Shown piece after piece: positions 1 to 8,163 of a stretch of 45,622 nt of DNA. The position numbers and the translations under genes were made by a program. How positions within the stretch are numbered: position 1 is the stretch's first letter; every line of letters begins with the position of its first letter. Source of the DNA: Candidatus Nealsoniibacteriota bacterium (GTDB lineage: Bacteria; Patescibacteriota; Minisyncoccia; Minisyncoccales; JAUWAW01); assembly GCA_030601865.1 (NCBI GenBank), contig JAUWAW010000005.1:1-45622 (forward strand), read 5' to 3'. A model generated the notes under the pieces. It worked only from the letters and a program-made list of their open reading frames with translations. It did not search any database and was not told the origin of the DNA.

Positions 1-1248
1 CTCACCGTATTTGTATATTCTTCCTTTCTTGTCTTTGTATGGCATCTTGTTCATATGCTCTATTATCTTGGGGACTAACTCCTCGTATTCTTCTTTCGTA
101 TACTGTTTGTTCAGAATACAATACTCTTTGTGGCGCAGGCCTATGCAGCCGAAAAGATTGGAGGAGGAATGACAATGATCACAATATTCTAAGTCCCTGG
201 CAGCAGTCCATGATGTATGAGTGAACTTACAGTTGTACGATTTCTCCCCACAGGCAACACATTCGTAAGAAAGCTCAAGATCCCCCCAGGCAAAATAATC
301 ATAAACATCCAAACCATTAACGCACCAAAAACAAAACTTACACTTTCTTGCATTCTTGATATAGAAAGAATCATAAGTTTTTTCTGAATTAGAAACATAA
401 TCTCCAGAGAACTTATTATTCATCTGGCCATGATAAAACTTTCTTGGGGACTGGAAATAAACCTCTTTATAATATTTTTCTTTCAGAGCAATAAGGTTTT
501 GATAAGAACCAATGCCCATTTCAGCTTTTTTCTTTAAGTATTCTTCTTTTGTATATGGCTTATTGAAAATATGATAGGATTTATTACGTAGACCACTGCA
601 GGCAATACAATCAGAACAGTTACGACAATCAAATAAAAATATGGAGTCGCGACATTTAAGGCATGAATGAGAAAATAAAAGATTGTAGCAGTTCTCAATG
701 TCAAAACATTCGTAGCTTTTCTCACTTTTAAAACAGTAAAAATTGTCGAAACAGTCTCTGGAATTCTCAATGTAATGAGAGTAATAACAGTCCCAGTCAT
801 CTAAAGCTCCAAATATCAAATAACAGTTCTTAAGGTCGCCTGCGCAATTAGTGTAGGCGCTATTGACCAAACGGCTCCCCATAGCATTATTATTATGAGG
901 TCTAGGAACTTGATGTTGTAGCTTTTTTATTTGCTCAAGAAAAGAACAAGAAAAATCTAATTCTTGAGTATATTTAGAACTATCCCAATTATCGCTCCAC
1001 CAGCATTTTTGGCAATACACAGGAAAAGACACATTTTCCGGATACACAGAAATAACTGATTTTTTGCACAGATCGCATTTTCGTTTATATAGTACCCGCT
1101 CATTACGAAACATCATTCTTCTCTGCATTCTACACTCCGGGCACCAGGTGGGTGCCGGCACCTTGAGTTTCTCGTAGAATTCAAAATCCTCGGGTTCTAT
1201 TGTGAACTCCTTTTGACAATTTTGGCACTTTTTAGTTTGACTTTTCAT
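1..1248 (-). CDS. Cys-rich (multiple CxxC) zinc-ribbon-like protein, partial at window edge
   Basis: Manual minus-strand reading from ATG at 1248 (MKSQTKKCQNCQKEFTIEPEDFEFYEKLKVPAPTWCPECRMQRRMMFRNERVLYKRKCDLCKK...). No TTA/CTA/TCA triplet in frame down to base 1 (416 codons open). Absent from the supplied ORF track because it has no stop in the window. Internal repeat GLR(N/H)K.Y.I.NK.YTKEEY occurs twice. Confidence 0.88.
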   Translation of the reverse strand, partial: MKSQTKKCQNCQKEFTIEPEDFEFYEKLKVPAPTWCPECRMQRRMMFRNERVLYKRKCDLCKKSVISVYPENVSFPVYCQKCWWSDNWDSSKYTQELDFSCSFLEQIKKLQHQVPRPHNNNAMGSRLVNSAYTNCAGDLKNCYLIFGALDDWDCYYSHYIENSRDCFDNFYCFKSEKSYECFDIENCYNLLFSHSCLKCRDSIFLFDCRNCSDCIACSGLRNKSYHIFNKPYTKEEYLKKKAEMGIGSYQNLIALKEKYYKEVYFQSPRKFYHGQMNNKFSGDYVSNSEKTYDSFYIKNARKCKFCFWCVNGLDVYDYFAWGDLELSYECVACGEKSYNCKFTHTSWTAARDLEYCDHCHSSSNLFGCIGLRHKEYCILNKQYTKEEYEELVPKIIEHMNKMPYKDKKGRIYKYGE

Positions 1249-1346
1249 TATCTTATTCTACCAAAAAACCGCCTTGTTGGCGAGTTTTCCGGAAAAACAA
1301 AGTTGACCACATTTTTTTTGACTAGCGAGGCGCAAAATCAAAATAA

Positions 1347-1374
1347 ACAAAAAAGTCCAAATAATGGACTTTGG
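1347..1374 (-). terminator. intrinsic terminator downstream of the DNRLRE gene
   Basis: Minus strand AAAGTCCA-ttatt-TGGACTTTTTT hairpin plus T-tract. Confidence 0.6.
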
Positions 1375-1489
1375 CTATGGCCTAACTAAACAGAAGTTCA
1401 TTTATGTGAAATTTGATGATAAGAGAGGCCCAAAACACTTGCCTTGAGCCTCTTTCGGTTTCGTTTGTTTTAACTTCAGTATGGAACTA

Positions 1490-2260
1490 CTACTTGATAT
1501 AGCCCCATGTGGTTGTGGTTTTACCACAACCAATATCATAGGCTCTCACGAACACTGTCAATCTGGGGCGTATTTTGGCATCACTGTTTTCTCTTGAAGC
1601 AAACACTTTTGTGCCGGTTGTCTGCGCGTGAGGATGGGGTTCAAGCAGGATTGCGCCAAAATTATTATCAGGATGAGCCACCCAATATTGAGCCATCCTT
1701 GTTACATCCCATTCGTACCAGCCAATGTCACCAGCGATTTCTATGGTATCATTGGCATTCACAACAAAGTCCTCGCCAGGTCTGTTAGTACCTATTCCAG
1801 CCCAAATATCTCCAGTGCCCGTCCATTTACCGCACACTTCCATTGGACCAGCAATCCTGCCATCTATTCCAATTCCATCGCCCTCGGCCCAGCTTTTCAA
1901 TAGTCGATGAACAGCAACCTTTTTCTCATGAGCGCCATTCCTTGTTTGTGTGAGGTACATCTCTACAGTCGCTTTGCTTACCACAGCATTGGTCGGGATA
2001 CACCAAATATCGAACATCACCAACACTGACTTGCCGTCAAAGTATGTTGGATCATATTCACAACATTCGTTTTCAATATTCGCGCCCATGTTGTTTGTGC
2101 TATTCCCAAAACGCTGTGTTACATGGGTGTCCATTGTTCCTTTATACCCGTTCAACCCAAACTGAAACACAAATGTATCCTGTCCAACCGCTAATCCTCC
2201 AAGGACAGGAAGAAGAAACACTATCAGGACCAAAAAAGTCATCTGTTTCATCTTTTCCAC
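1490..2260 (-). CDS. secreted DNRLRE-type domain protein
   Basis: Signal peptide; VSKATVEMYL...VAVHRLLKSWAEG...GWYEWDVTRMAQYWVAHPDNNFGAILLEP...FASRENSDAKIRPRLTVFV pattern. Confidence 0.7.
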   Translation of the reverse strand: MEKMKQMTFLVLIVFLLPVLGGLAVGQDTFVFQFGLNGYKGTMDTHVTQRFGNSTNNMGANIENECCEYDPTYFDGKSVLVMFDIWCIPTNAVVSKATVEMYLTQTRNGAHEKKVAVHRLLKSWAEGDGIGIDGRIAGPMEVCGKWTGTGDIWAGIGTNRPGEDFVVNANDTIEIAGDIGWYEWDVTRMAQYWVAHPDNNFGAILLEPHPHAQTTGTKVFASRENSDAKIRPRLTVFVRAYDIGCGKTTTTWGYIK

Positions 2261-2450
2261 TCCCCTATTGTAAAGTTGCGTTAAAACAAATAAAACCCTT
2301 TCTGTTTCCTTTATACTCTTTTTCGAAAATTTATCAAATTAGAAACTCTGATATCCAAAAATCAGAACCATTCCTAATTCTTTTATTGACTCGGCGAAAA
2401 ATTTTTATCTAAAAATAGAGTTGACTCCTGTTTTTTCTTATTCTTTTTAA

Positions 2451-2805
2451 TTAAAAGAATGCTACGTGCAAACCCTCCGTCAAATAATTTAGGATGAAGA
2501 TTTCTCCGGTTATTATACTTAAGGCGTAAAAGACGTTGTGCAATACAACAAAAACAAAAAGCCCAACGGTGGAAGCTCCGGTTAATATTAAAAACTTTTT
2601 TAACTTGCCTTTTGCTTTCTCTCTCAAGCTTAAAATCAACAAAACCAATCCTAATAGACAAAAAAACAGCCATTGGGATGAGAAACAGTTTAGAACCCAT
2701 AAACAAATCTCTAAATGCCGGAATAAAAAATTGGCAAAGGACAACGAGAAAAACTCCTGCCAGCGCCCAAAATGTTACTATTGTAGATTGCTTTAAACCT
2801 TTCAT
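2451..2805 (-). pseudogene. small multi-TM membrane protein split by a +1 frameshift at an A7/T7 run
   Basis: ORFs 2383..2805 (N-term MKGLKQSTIVTFWALAGVFLVVLCQFFIPAFRDLFMGSKLFLIPMAVF) and 2451..2744 (C-term CLLGLVLLILSLREKAKGKLKKFLILTGASTVGLFVFVVLHNVFYALSIITGEIFIL) join into one hydrophobic protein if one base is skipped in the run 2660-2666. Confidence 0.7.
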
Positions 2806-2817
2806 TCTTTCATTCTA

Positions 2818-2850
2818 CCAAAAAATCGCCTTTTGGCGATTTTTTATTGG
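2818..2850. terminator. bidirectional intrinsic terminator hairpin
   Basis: AAAAAATCGCC-tttt-GGCGATTTTTT. Confidence 0.6.
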
Positions 2851-2970
2851 ACGAACGATGTTAAAAGCTGGTTAATAAATATTTGAAAATAAAAATTGCC
2901 CACCGATGGGCTTTTTGGCTTTTAATTTAGTGTAAGTTATGTTATAATATTCTAATAATATTACAAAAAA

Positions 2971-3375
2971 ATGAATAAAAAAAATCTTAATGATACAATT
3001 GTAGCGCTTTCTATTAGACAGCCATGGGCTGAACTGATTTTGCGAAGGGAAAAGACAATTGAAACTAGAAAATGGAGCACAAGTTTTAGAGGAGAATTTT
3101 ATATCCACGCTTCTAAAATTATAGATAGAAAAGCATGTAAAGAGTTTGGAATAGATCTAAATTCTTTAGTAACTGGGGCTCTTATTGGAAAAGCCACTAT
3201 TAAAGATGTTGTGGAATATCATACTGATAAGCAATTCATGTTAGATAACGAGAAGCATATATCTGGTTTTTATGGTTTTACTAGACCTACCTTTGGTTTT
3301 TTATTACGCGATATAAAAAAAATAGCCCCTATCTCTGCTAAGGGCAATTTAAAATTCTTTAAATTACAAGTTTAA
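2971..3375 (+). CDS. ASCH domain protein
   Basis: IVALSIRQPWAELILRREKTIETRKWSTSFRGEFYIHASK...GALIGKATIKDV; TATAAT at 2943-2948 upstream. Confidence 0.8.
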   Translation: MNKKNLNDTIVALSIRQPWAELILRREKTIETRKWSTSFRGEFYIHASKIIDRKACKEFGIDLNSLVTGALIGKATIKDVVEYHTDKQFMLDNEKHISGFYGFTRPTFGFLLRDIKKIAPISAKGNLKFFKLQV

Positions 3376-3378
3376 CTC

Positions 3379-5481
3379 TTACTTAAATGCGGGGGCAAAT
3401 ATTCTCTGAAATTTTTTATTAGATTTTGCTCGAAAGCAGTCAGTTATTTCTTTTGCATGTCGTTTATACATCCTCACAAGTTTTTGAGGATTTACTTTTT
3501 CTTCGCACACGGATAAGTCTGGAGCATGAAAAAGAAGTTCGGTATCAGAAAGAGACCTCATATTTAGACAAAAGCGAAGAAAATCAGCAATCATGGTTTT
3601 CTTATCTCGCTGTAATTTAAAAAATTGATTGAAGACATTAGTAAGATAATTGGCATCTTTCTCCCAGAGACGTGCATGATACACAGCTGATCTTCTAATG
3701 ATACAGGGAATACATTCGCCATCATGTCTTCCTTTAAACCTTTTGATGCCTCCCTGTTTTGCCCAAAGCGGCACTCTAGACCAATTCCAACAAGAAACTG
3801 TCTTTGCAACTAACCCCTGTAACTCTTGCCTCGCTAAAATATTTACTACTTCGCCCTTAGTGCGATAGAGGAATGGATTTTCGATAATAAGATCGATTCC
3901 AAAGACAGCTTTGATAAGTTCTTTAAAGCGCACCAAAAAGTGAGGATGCGTCGTTCGCGTATTTACGCGGGCCTCAGAAAACAGGGGATTTAGAGCCACA
4001 GGCCCGTTTTCAAATATATAGATTTTTTTAATTTTAGATTCAAGAGCAACGGCAGTGGCTAAAGATAGAAACAAAAATGATCGCAGGTGCTGAATCATAA
4101 CAGACCTAAATGGGGCTGACAATGAGTTCTTAATTTTCTTATCCCCTGTTTTACTGACACGAAGACTCAAATGCTGAATTGGCCTATCATATATCTTTTC
4201 CAGCTGGCTTATCAATGACTTTTGTATTCCGACTAATATATTACTAGAATAATGGCTGACAAAAATGGGATCTAATTTATGATTAAGAACCCATGCCGCT
4301 CCCGCTAAACTATCTAGGCCTCCTGAAAAAAGACAAACGCATCGATTGTCTGATTTAACAGAAAATCTACGAAGTTTATCTGTTTCCTCTTTGCGTTTGA
4401 TGAATTTGATACTAAAATTATCCCGTCCAAGAAATGAAACCGTCTTTTCTATCTCTTTTTGCGCATTAGACCATACACGGGGGTGCCGTACCGGCATGAG
4501 AACGCTCACTCGCCTTTCTAAATTAAACTCCCTTTTTGTATAAAGATCTGCCATATATACTGTTGTTCCAATATCAAGCAAATCTTTAATGAGAGAATGG
4601 ATGTTATGTCCAAGCAAGCGCTCTAAGACATCAAAAGAAAACGAAATGTTTGGATCTTCTGTGTGGAATAAGAAACGCTTCGCCTTTTTATCCACTACAT
4701 AAGACTTCCTAAGTTCTGAAAGCGACTTCGTTCCAACAATGACATTAAGAAAAGACTTGCGAAGGTTTTTTAAATTTTCCCTCTTTGGAAGCAGTATCCC
4801 AAAGGTTCTAACAAAGGCATCACTAATTCGTTGTTTATTTCGTGTAAAATCTCTCTCTTCTATACATTCCATTAGGAATGGAAGAAATATCCCTGTTTTT
4901 ACTTTACACTGATTCGCTAGCGTCTGTCTCAATTTTCGCTCATTTGATAAAGAAACAAAATATCCATCCTTTGAGAAATTGTACCAATAACCAGAATCGA
5001 ATTGAAGATCTCGCCATGACCTACGAAATTGATCAATGCAAAGTTCAAAGAAATATTGGCTGAGGAAAAGCTTTAACACTCCTCTTATGCCAAGAATCTT
5101 TATGGAACGGCGTAAATTATTCTGAATTTTATGTTCATTCAGTCCTGGATTCGCTTCAACTGCCTTGTGAGTAGCATTCTTTAAACTCAGTATAACTATA
5201 ATTTTCTTGACTGCTCTTTCTGTAATTCTACCTAAAGGATAATAATTAAGTCGCGGGTGTTTAAGACAAAATGCTGTCCAGACAGCATCGGGCAACGCCC
5301 AACTATTAAGACGATCCGAACACACAAATCCATAACTTTTCAAAGAAGTGCGAAGCGAGTGTTTTTTTATCTTGTTGCAAAATTCAATAATTATTGAAGC
5401 TGTTCCACAAAGTGATTTAGCTACAACTTGGTTGTCCAACGATCTTATGGCAGTTGAAATTAATGTCGTAATCGTTTTCAT
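3379..5481 (-). CDS. QueC-like / QatC-like PP-loop protein (700 aa, long N-terminal region)
   Basis: PP-loop LFSGGLDSLAGA; DLLDIGTTVYMADLYTKR...VSVLMPVRHPRVW; C-terminal SC...HDGECIPCIIRRSA zinc motif like QatC/Cap9-type QueC homologues. Confidence 0.72.
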   Translation of the reverse strand: MKTITTLISTAIRSLDNQVVAKSLCGTASIIIEFCNKIKKHSLRTSLKSYGFVCSDRLNSWALPDAVWTAFCLKHPRLNYYPLGRITERAVKKIIVILSLKNATHKAVEANPGLNEHKIQNNLRRSIKILGIRGVLKLFLSQYFFELCIDQFRRSWRDLQFDSGYWYNFSKDGYFVSLSNERKLRQTLANQCKVKTGIFLPFLMECIEERDFTRNKQRISDAFVRTFGILLPKRENLKNLRKSFLNVIVGTKSLSELRKSYVVDKKAKRFLFHTEDPNISFSFDVLERLLGHNIHSLIKDLLDIGTTVYMADLYTKREFNLERRVSVLMPVRHPRVWSNAQKEIEKTVSFLGRDNFSIKFIKRKEETDKLRRFSVKSDNRCVCLFSGGLDSLAGAAWVLNHKLDPIFVSHYSSNILVGIQKSLISQLEKIYDRPIQHLSLRVSKTGDKKIKNSLSAPFRSVMIQHLRSFLFLSLATAVALESKIKKIYIFENGPVALNPLFSEARVNTRTTHPHFLVRFKELIKAVFGIDLIIENPFLYRTKGEVVNILARQELQGLVAKTVSCWNWSRVPLWAKQGGIKRFKGRHDGECIPCIIRRSAVYHARLWEKDANYLTNVFNQFFKLQRDKKTMIADFLRFCLNMRSLSDTELLFHAPDLSVCEEKVNPQKLVRMYKRHAKEITDCFRAKSNKKFQRIFAPAFK

Positions 5482-5534
5482 TCATTATGTATCTCTTAAA
5501 TTTTTGCTAGTTTAAGTGGATATCACCAGTTACT

Positions 5535-6059
5535 TTAGCCACCTGATCCACTTCCACTACCTCCTCCATCTCCGCCATCCTCGCCATCTTTATCCTCGCC
5601 ATCTTTATCCTCGCCATCTTTATCCTCGCCATCTTTATCCTCGCCATCTTTATCCTCGCCATCTTTATCCTCGCCATCTTTATCCTCGCCATCTTTATCT
5701 CCATTTTTATCTTCATCATAAAACCCTTCCCTTTTTGCCATTGCGTCTATAAGAGAACTAATTTCCTCTGGAGTAAGCCCTTTAATCTTTGTGTGTGAGT
5801 CAAAATCTGGAACAGCTTCTGCGCCATAATCACCATCAGACCATCTTCTCATAGCCTCTTCTGTTGTTAAATTACGATAAGTGCTACCAGTCAATAACTC
5901 CCTTGCTGCTTGCCAACCAGTTTCTAGTGAATTAAATCTCAAAAATGTACCTTCTGGTTCTACGGTAGCTAATCCTGTGTTTATATATTTCTTTCGCGTA
6001 AATGAGGAAACTTTAATGTTTAATGGGTTATTATTTCTTTGTGGTCTATTCTTAGCCAT
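5535..6059 (-). CDS. RNNNPLNI-domain (phage-structural/transglycosylase-like) protein with DGEDK tandem-repeat tail
   Basis: MAKNRPQRNNNPLNIK...GTFLRFNSLETGWQAARELL...; C-term (DGEDK)n then Gly/Ser-rich end. Confidence 0.6.
   Translation of the reverse strand: MAKNRPQRNNNPLNIKVSSFTRKKYINTGLATVEPEGTFLRFNSLETGWQAARELLTGSTYRNLTTEEAMRRWSDGDYGAEAVPDFDSHTKIKGLTPEEISSLIDAMAKREGFYDEDKNGDKDGEDKDGEDKDGEDKDGEDKDGEDKDGEDKDGEDKDGEDGGDGGGSGSGSGG
5581..5700. repeat. 8 tandem copies of a 15-bp unit (tcgccatctttatcc), last base differs
   Basis: Direct reading of both 60-nt lines; encodes (DGEDK)n on the minus strand. Confidence 0.95.
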
Positions 6060-6107
6060 AGTTTCTAATTTCTATTTAAAACTTAATTAAAATTCGACCT
6101 TTATTTA

Positions 6108-6136
6108 ATTATACTAAATATTTCCCAAAGGTTCAA
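6108..6136 (-). promoter_or_regulatory. sigma70-type promoter TTGAAC-N17-TATAAT (conserved-spacer family)
   Basis: Minus strand TTGAAC CTTTGGGAAATATTTAG TATAAT. Confidence 0.7.
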
Positions 6137-6230
6137 ATCGTGCCTTAACTAAATTAAAAATTCTGCAAAAATAAACAGGATTTTAAGTTCTGGGCGGCTC
6201 GGTCGCAAGAACCGAGCACTAGCCTGCTCC
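6112..6230. repeat. dispersed repeat copy A (second copy at 13371-13490)
   Basis: Alignable for about 120 bp incl. 'aaattaaaaatNctgcaaaaataaacaggattttaagtt.tgggcg.ctcggtcgc...gaaccgagc.ctagcct.ctcc'. Confidence 0.85.
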
Positions 6231-6494
6231 GGAGCTAGGACTCGAAGGAGTTGTCCGAAGGCATTGCCTCCTCGCTTTGCTCGTCGCAATTCGGGGGCAA
6301 GGTTCTCGCCACAGCCACGCAAACAATATGTAAATTCAAATACCAAAAGGTATTAAAATTTTCATTGCTGACCACCGTGGACAACGTTAGAACTATTATT
6401 CAACGACAGGAGGAACATATATATGTCCCAAATCTAATTCAAACTACTTAACCCAATTTTTTTTCACTAGAATAAAAAATTCAAAAATTCTTGT

Positions 6495-6650
6495 TTATTC
6501 TTCTGACTTTTTGGAAGAAAATCTAAAAAAGTGGAGGAAGTTGAGAAAGGAAAGAAAGCTTAGAAATACCCACGGACTAATCTCTCCTGAAAAGCCTAAG
6601 AACCCAAGAAACCCAAGAAACCCCAAAAAACCTAATCTATTTTTTTTCAT
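6495..6650 (-). CDS. small hydrophobic protein MKKNRLGFLGFLGFLGFLGFSGEISPWVFLSFLSFLNFLHFFRFSSKKSEE (DUF3796-like)
   Basis: 51-codon ORF below the track length cutoff; TATAAT and conserved leader box upstream (see findings). Confidence 0.6.
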   Translation of the reverse strand: MKKNRLGFLGFLGFLGFLGFSGEISPWVFLSFLSFLNFLHFFRFSSKKSEE

Positions 6651-6711
6651 TTCAATATTCTTAAAATTTACTTAAATTTTGAAATAGTTCGACCCTTTAA
6701 ATTATTATATC

Positions 6712-6738
6712 AAAAAATCGCCAACAAGGCGACTTTTT
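6712..6738. terminator. hairpin AAAAAATCGCC-aacaa-GGCGACTTTTT
   Basis: Same family as hairpins near 1258 and 2818. Confidence 0.5.
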
Positions 6739-6749
6739 GAACTTTATAG

Positions 6750-6836
6750 TGCTGCCGGACCAGGACTCGAACCTCTCTCGGTCGCCCTATTAAGATAGGC
6801 GGTTCGGTCGCTCGAACCGAGCACTAGCGTGCTCCG
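6750..6836 (-). other. tRNA 3'-end-like fragment (GGTTCGAGTCCTGGTCCGGCAGCA) followed by third copy of the GGTTCGGTCGC..CTCCG repeat
   Basis: T-loop-like GGTTCGAGTCC and acceptor-like TCCGGCA but no matching 5' acceptor strand. Confidence 0.5.
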
Positions 6837-6924
6837 AGGATGGTACAATATTGGAACTTGGTTTTTAGATAGATTTCCAGGAATAGAGCCGATTAAACTA
6901 CCTATTTTAAGTCTAATGAAATAA

Positions 6925-6960
6925 AAACAGCCCCAATATTAAATCAGGGTTGTTTTTTTA
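6925..6960 (-). terminator. intrinsic terminator 3' of 6970..8064
   Basis: AAAACAGCCC...GGGTTGTTTTTTT. Confidence 0.55.
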
Positions 6961-6969
6961 TAGAGTCAA

Positions 6970-8064
6970 TTATTTTTTTCTCTTTTTCAAGAGGAAATAA
7001 ACCACTACTCCAATTACTATCAGAAGAACAATCGGACCTGCAATCCAAAAAAGTATTGCCGTGGCAATCCCCTTTCCAACAGCTTTTGCCACTTCTTTTG
7101 CTCCTTCCGGTAGCACTATTTCAGGTGCTTCTCCTGACGGTACTTCTCCAGACGGCAGTATTACTTCTGGTGTTACTTCTTCTTCCTCCTCCCCAATCGG
7201 CGCTTCGCCTTCTACCGGTGGTCGAATCGTAACGCTCAAAGTATATTTAACCACATTTTCACTGCAATACTCATCACAAATAACGGCAATAAAGACATCT
7301 CCACTTTTTGCTATTGATACAGAATTTGTAACAATTGCGCCCGGATTTGGGGCATATTCATCTTTTAATTTTTTCCTATCGCCATCATATACAGTTACTT
7401 TCATTCTTGCCTCACTCGGTGGAGTAACTTTAACAGTTAATGTTTCTCCTTTTTTTACGGCTGTCTTGTAGAAATCTTTAGTATCTGTGCCTTCCTTTCC
7501 AGAAAGATAAGCTGTATATTCTCCCGGAGTAATACTCACTGGATTCTCAAATGTATCGCTGGCATCTGTCTGACTTCCGACATCAAACCTATCTTCTATT
7601 GAAATATCATACTTTGTACCTTCTGCAGTAAAATTGACGCCACCTCCACCAACACTCATATAATATACATATGAATCCTGACCTGAATTCGGTAACCACT
7701 TATATATACCAATCAGTCCCACGCCATAAATATTATCTAAAGGATTATCATAACCCGGAAGAAGCATTACCCTATCTTCGTTATACAATACGGTGTGGCT
7801 TATTATATCTACTCCTGTCGGCAGATTTGTAACTTTTACCGCAAGTATCTGTCCGGCTCCCACCGTAAGTTTAAAATACTCTGGCACCTTGCGGGAGATA
7901 TCATGATCTGTAACATAATTTCCCGGCTCTATCTTAACCGCAGTCTCAAAACCGTCTCCGCCTTTGGGTAGAGCTTGCTGGGCATTAACCATCCCTATTA
8001 CTCCAACCAAAAGCGCTCCCAAAAAGACAGCTATTGCTAAATTTTTAGCATTAAATTTTGCCAT
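6970..8064 (-). CDS. secreted, C-terminally TM-anchored protein with two PPC-like beta domains
   Basis: Signal peptide ...GVIGMVNAQQ; ETAVKIEPGNYVTDHDISRKVPEYFKLTVGAGQILAVKVT and ENPVSITPGEYTAYLSGKEGTDTKDFYKTAVKKGETLTVKVTPP; C-term TM + KKRKK. Confidence 0.7.
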   Translation of the reverse strand: MAKFNAKNLAIAVFLGALLVGVIGMVNAQQALPKGGDGFETAVKIEPGNYVTDHDISRKVPEYFKLTVGAGQILAVKVTNLPTGVDIISHTVLYNEDRVMLLPGYDNPLDNIYGVGLIGIYKWLPNSGQDSYVYYMSVGGGGVNFTAEGTKYDISIEDRFDVGSQTDASDTFENPVSITPGEYTAYLSGKEGTDTKDFYKTAVKKGETLTVKVTPPSEARMKVTVYDGDRKKLKDEYAPNPGAIVTNSVSIAKSGDVFIAVICDEYCSENVVKYTLSVTIRPPVEGEAPIGEEEEEVTPEVILPSGEVPSGEAPEIVLPEGAKEVAKAVGKGIATAILFWIAGPIVLLIVIGVVVYFLLKKRKK

Positions 8065-8067
8065 ATA

Positions 8068-8160
8068 TTATTTATCTTTAGTATTTTTTTCGACCTTTAA
8101 CTTAAAAACCAAAACCCCTAATAATAAAAATGGGATAACAAATTTTAATTTGTTTTTCAT
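8068..8160 (-). pseudogene. truncated duplicate of the lipoprotein signal-peptide start (MKNKLKFVIPFLLLGVLVFKLKVEKNTKDK)
   Basis: Near-identical to 5' end of the 8164..9342 gene (MKNKLKFVIPFLLLGVLVLIGAGC), then diverges before the lipobox Cys. Confidence 0.7.
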
Positions 8161-8163
8161 ACA

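Noticed and set aside
5581-5700. Tandem array as CRISPR
   Set aside because: Contiguous 15-bp units with no spacers, coding in frame.
5507-5752. ORFs 5507..5719 (-) and 5516..5752 (+), MARIKMARIKM / RHLYPRHLYP repeats
   Set aside because: Out-of-frame readings of the 15-bp tandem repeat; the 174-aa frame with a non-repeat N-terminal domain is the better gene.
6149-6451. ORFs 6149..6346 (-) and 6251..6451 (+)
   Set aside because: Lie in the dispersed repeat and GC-rich hairpin region with no protein-like sequence.
6750-6787. Functional tRNA gene
   Set aside because: Only a 3'-half-like segment; no matching acceptor 5' strand or D-arm.
7061-7471. ORF 7061..7471 (+)
   Set aside because: Antisense of the anchored PPC-like protein; low-complexity Ser/Pro output.
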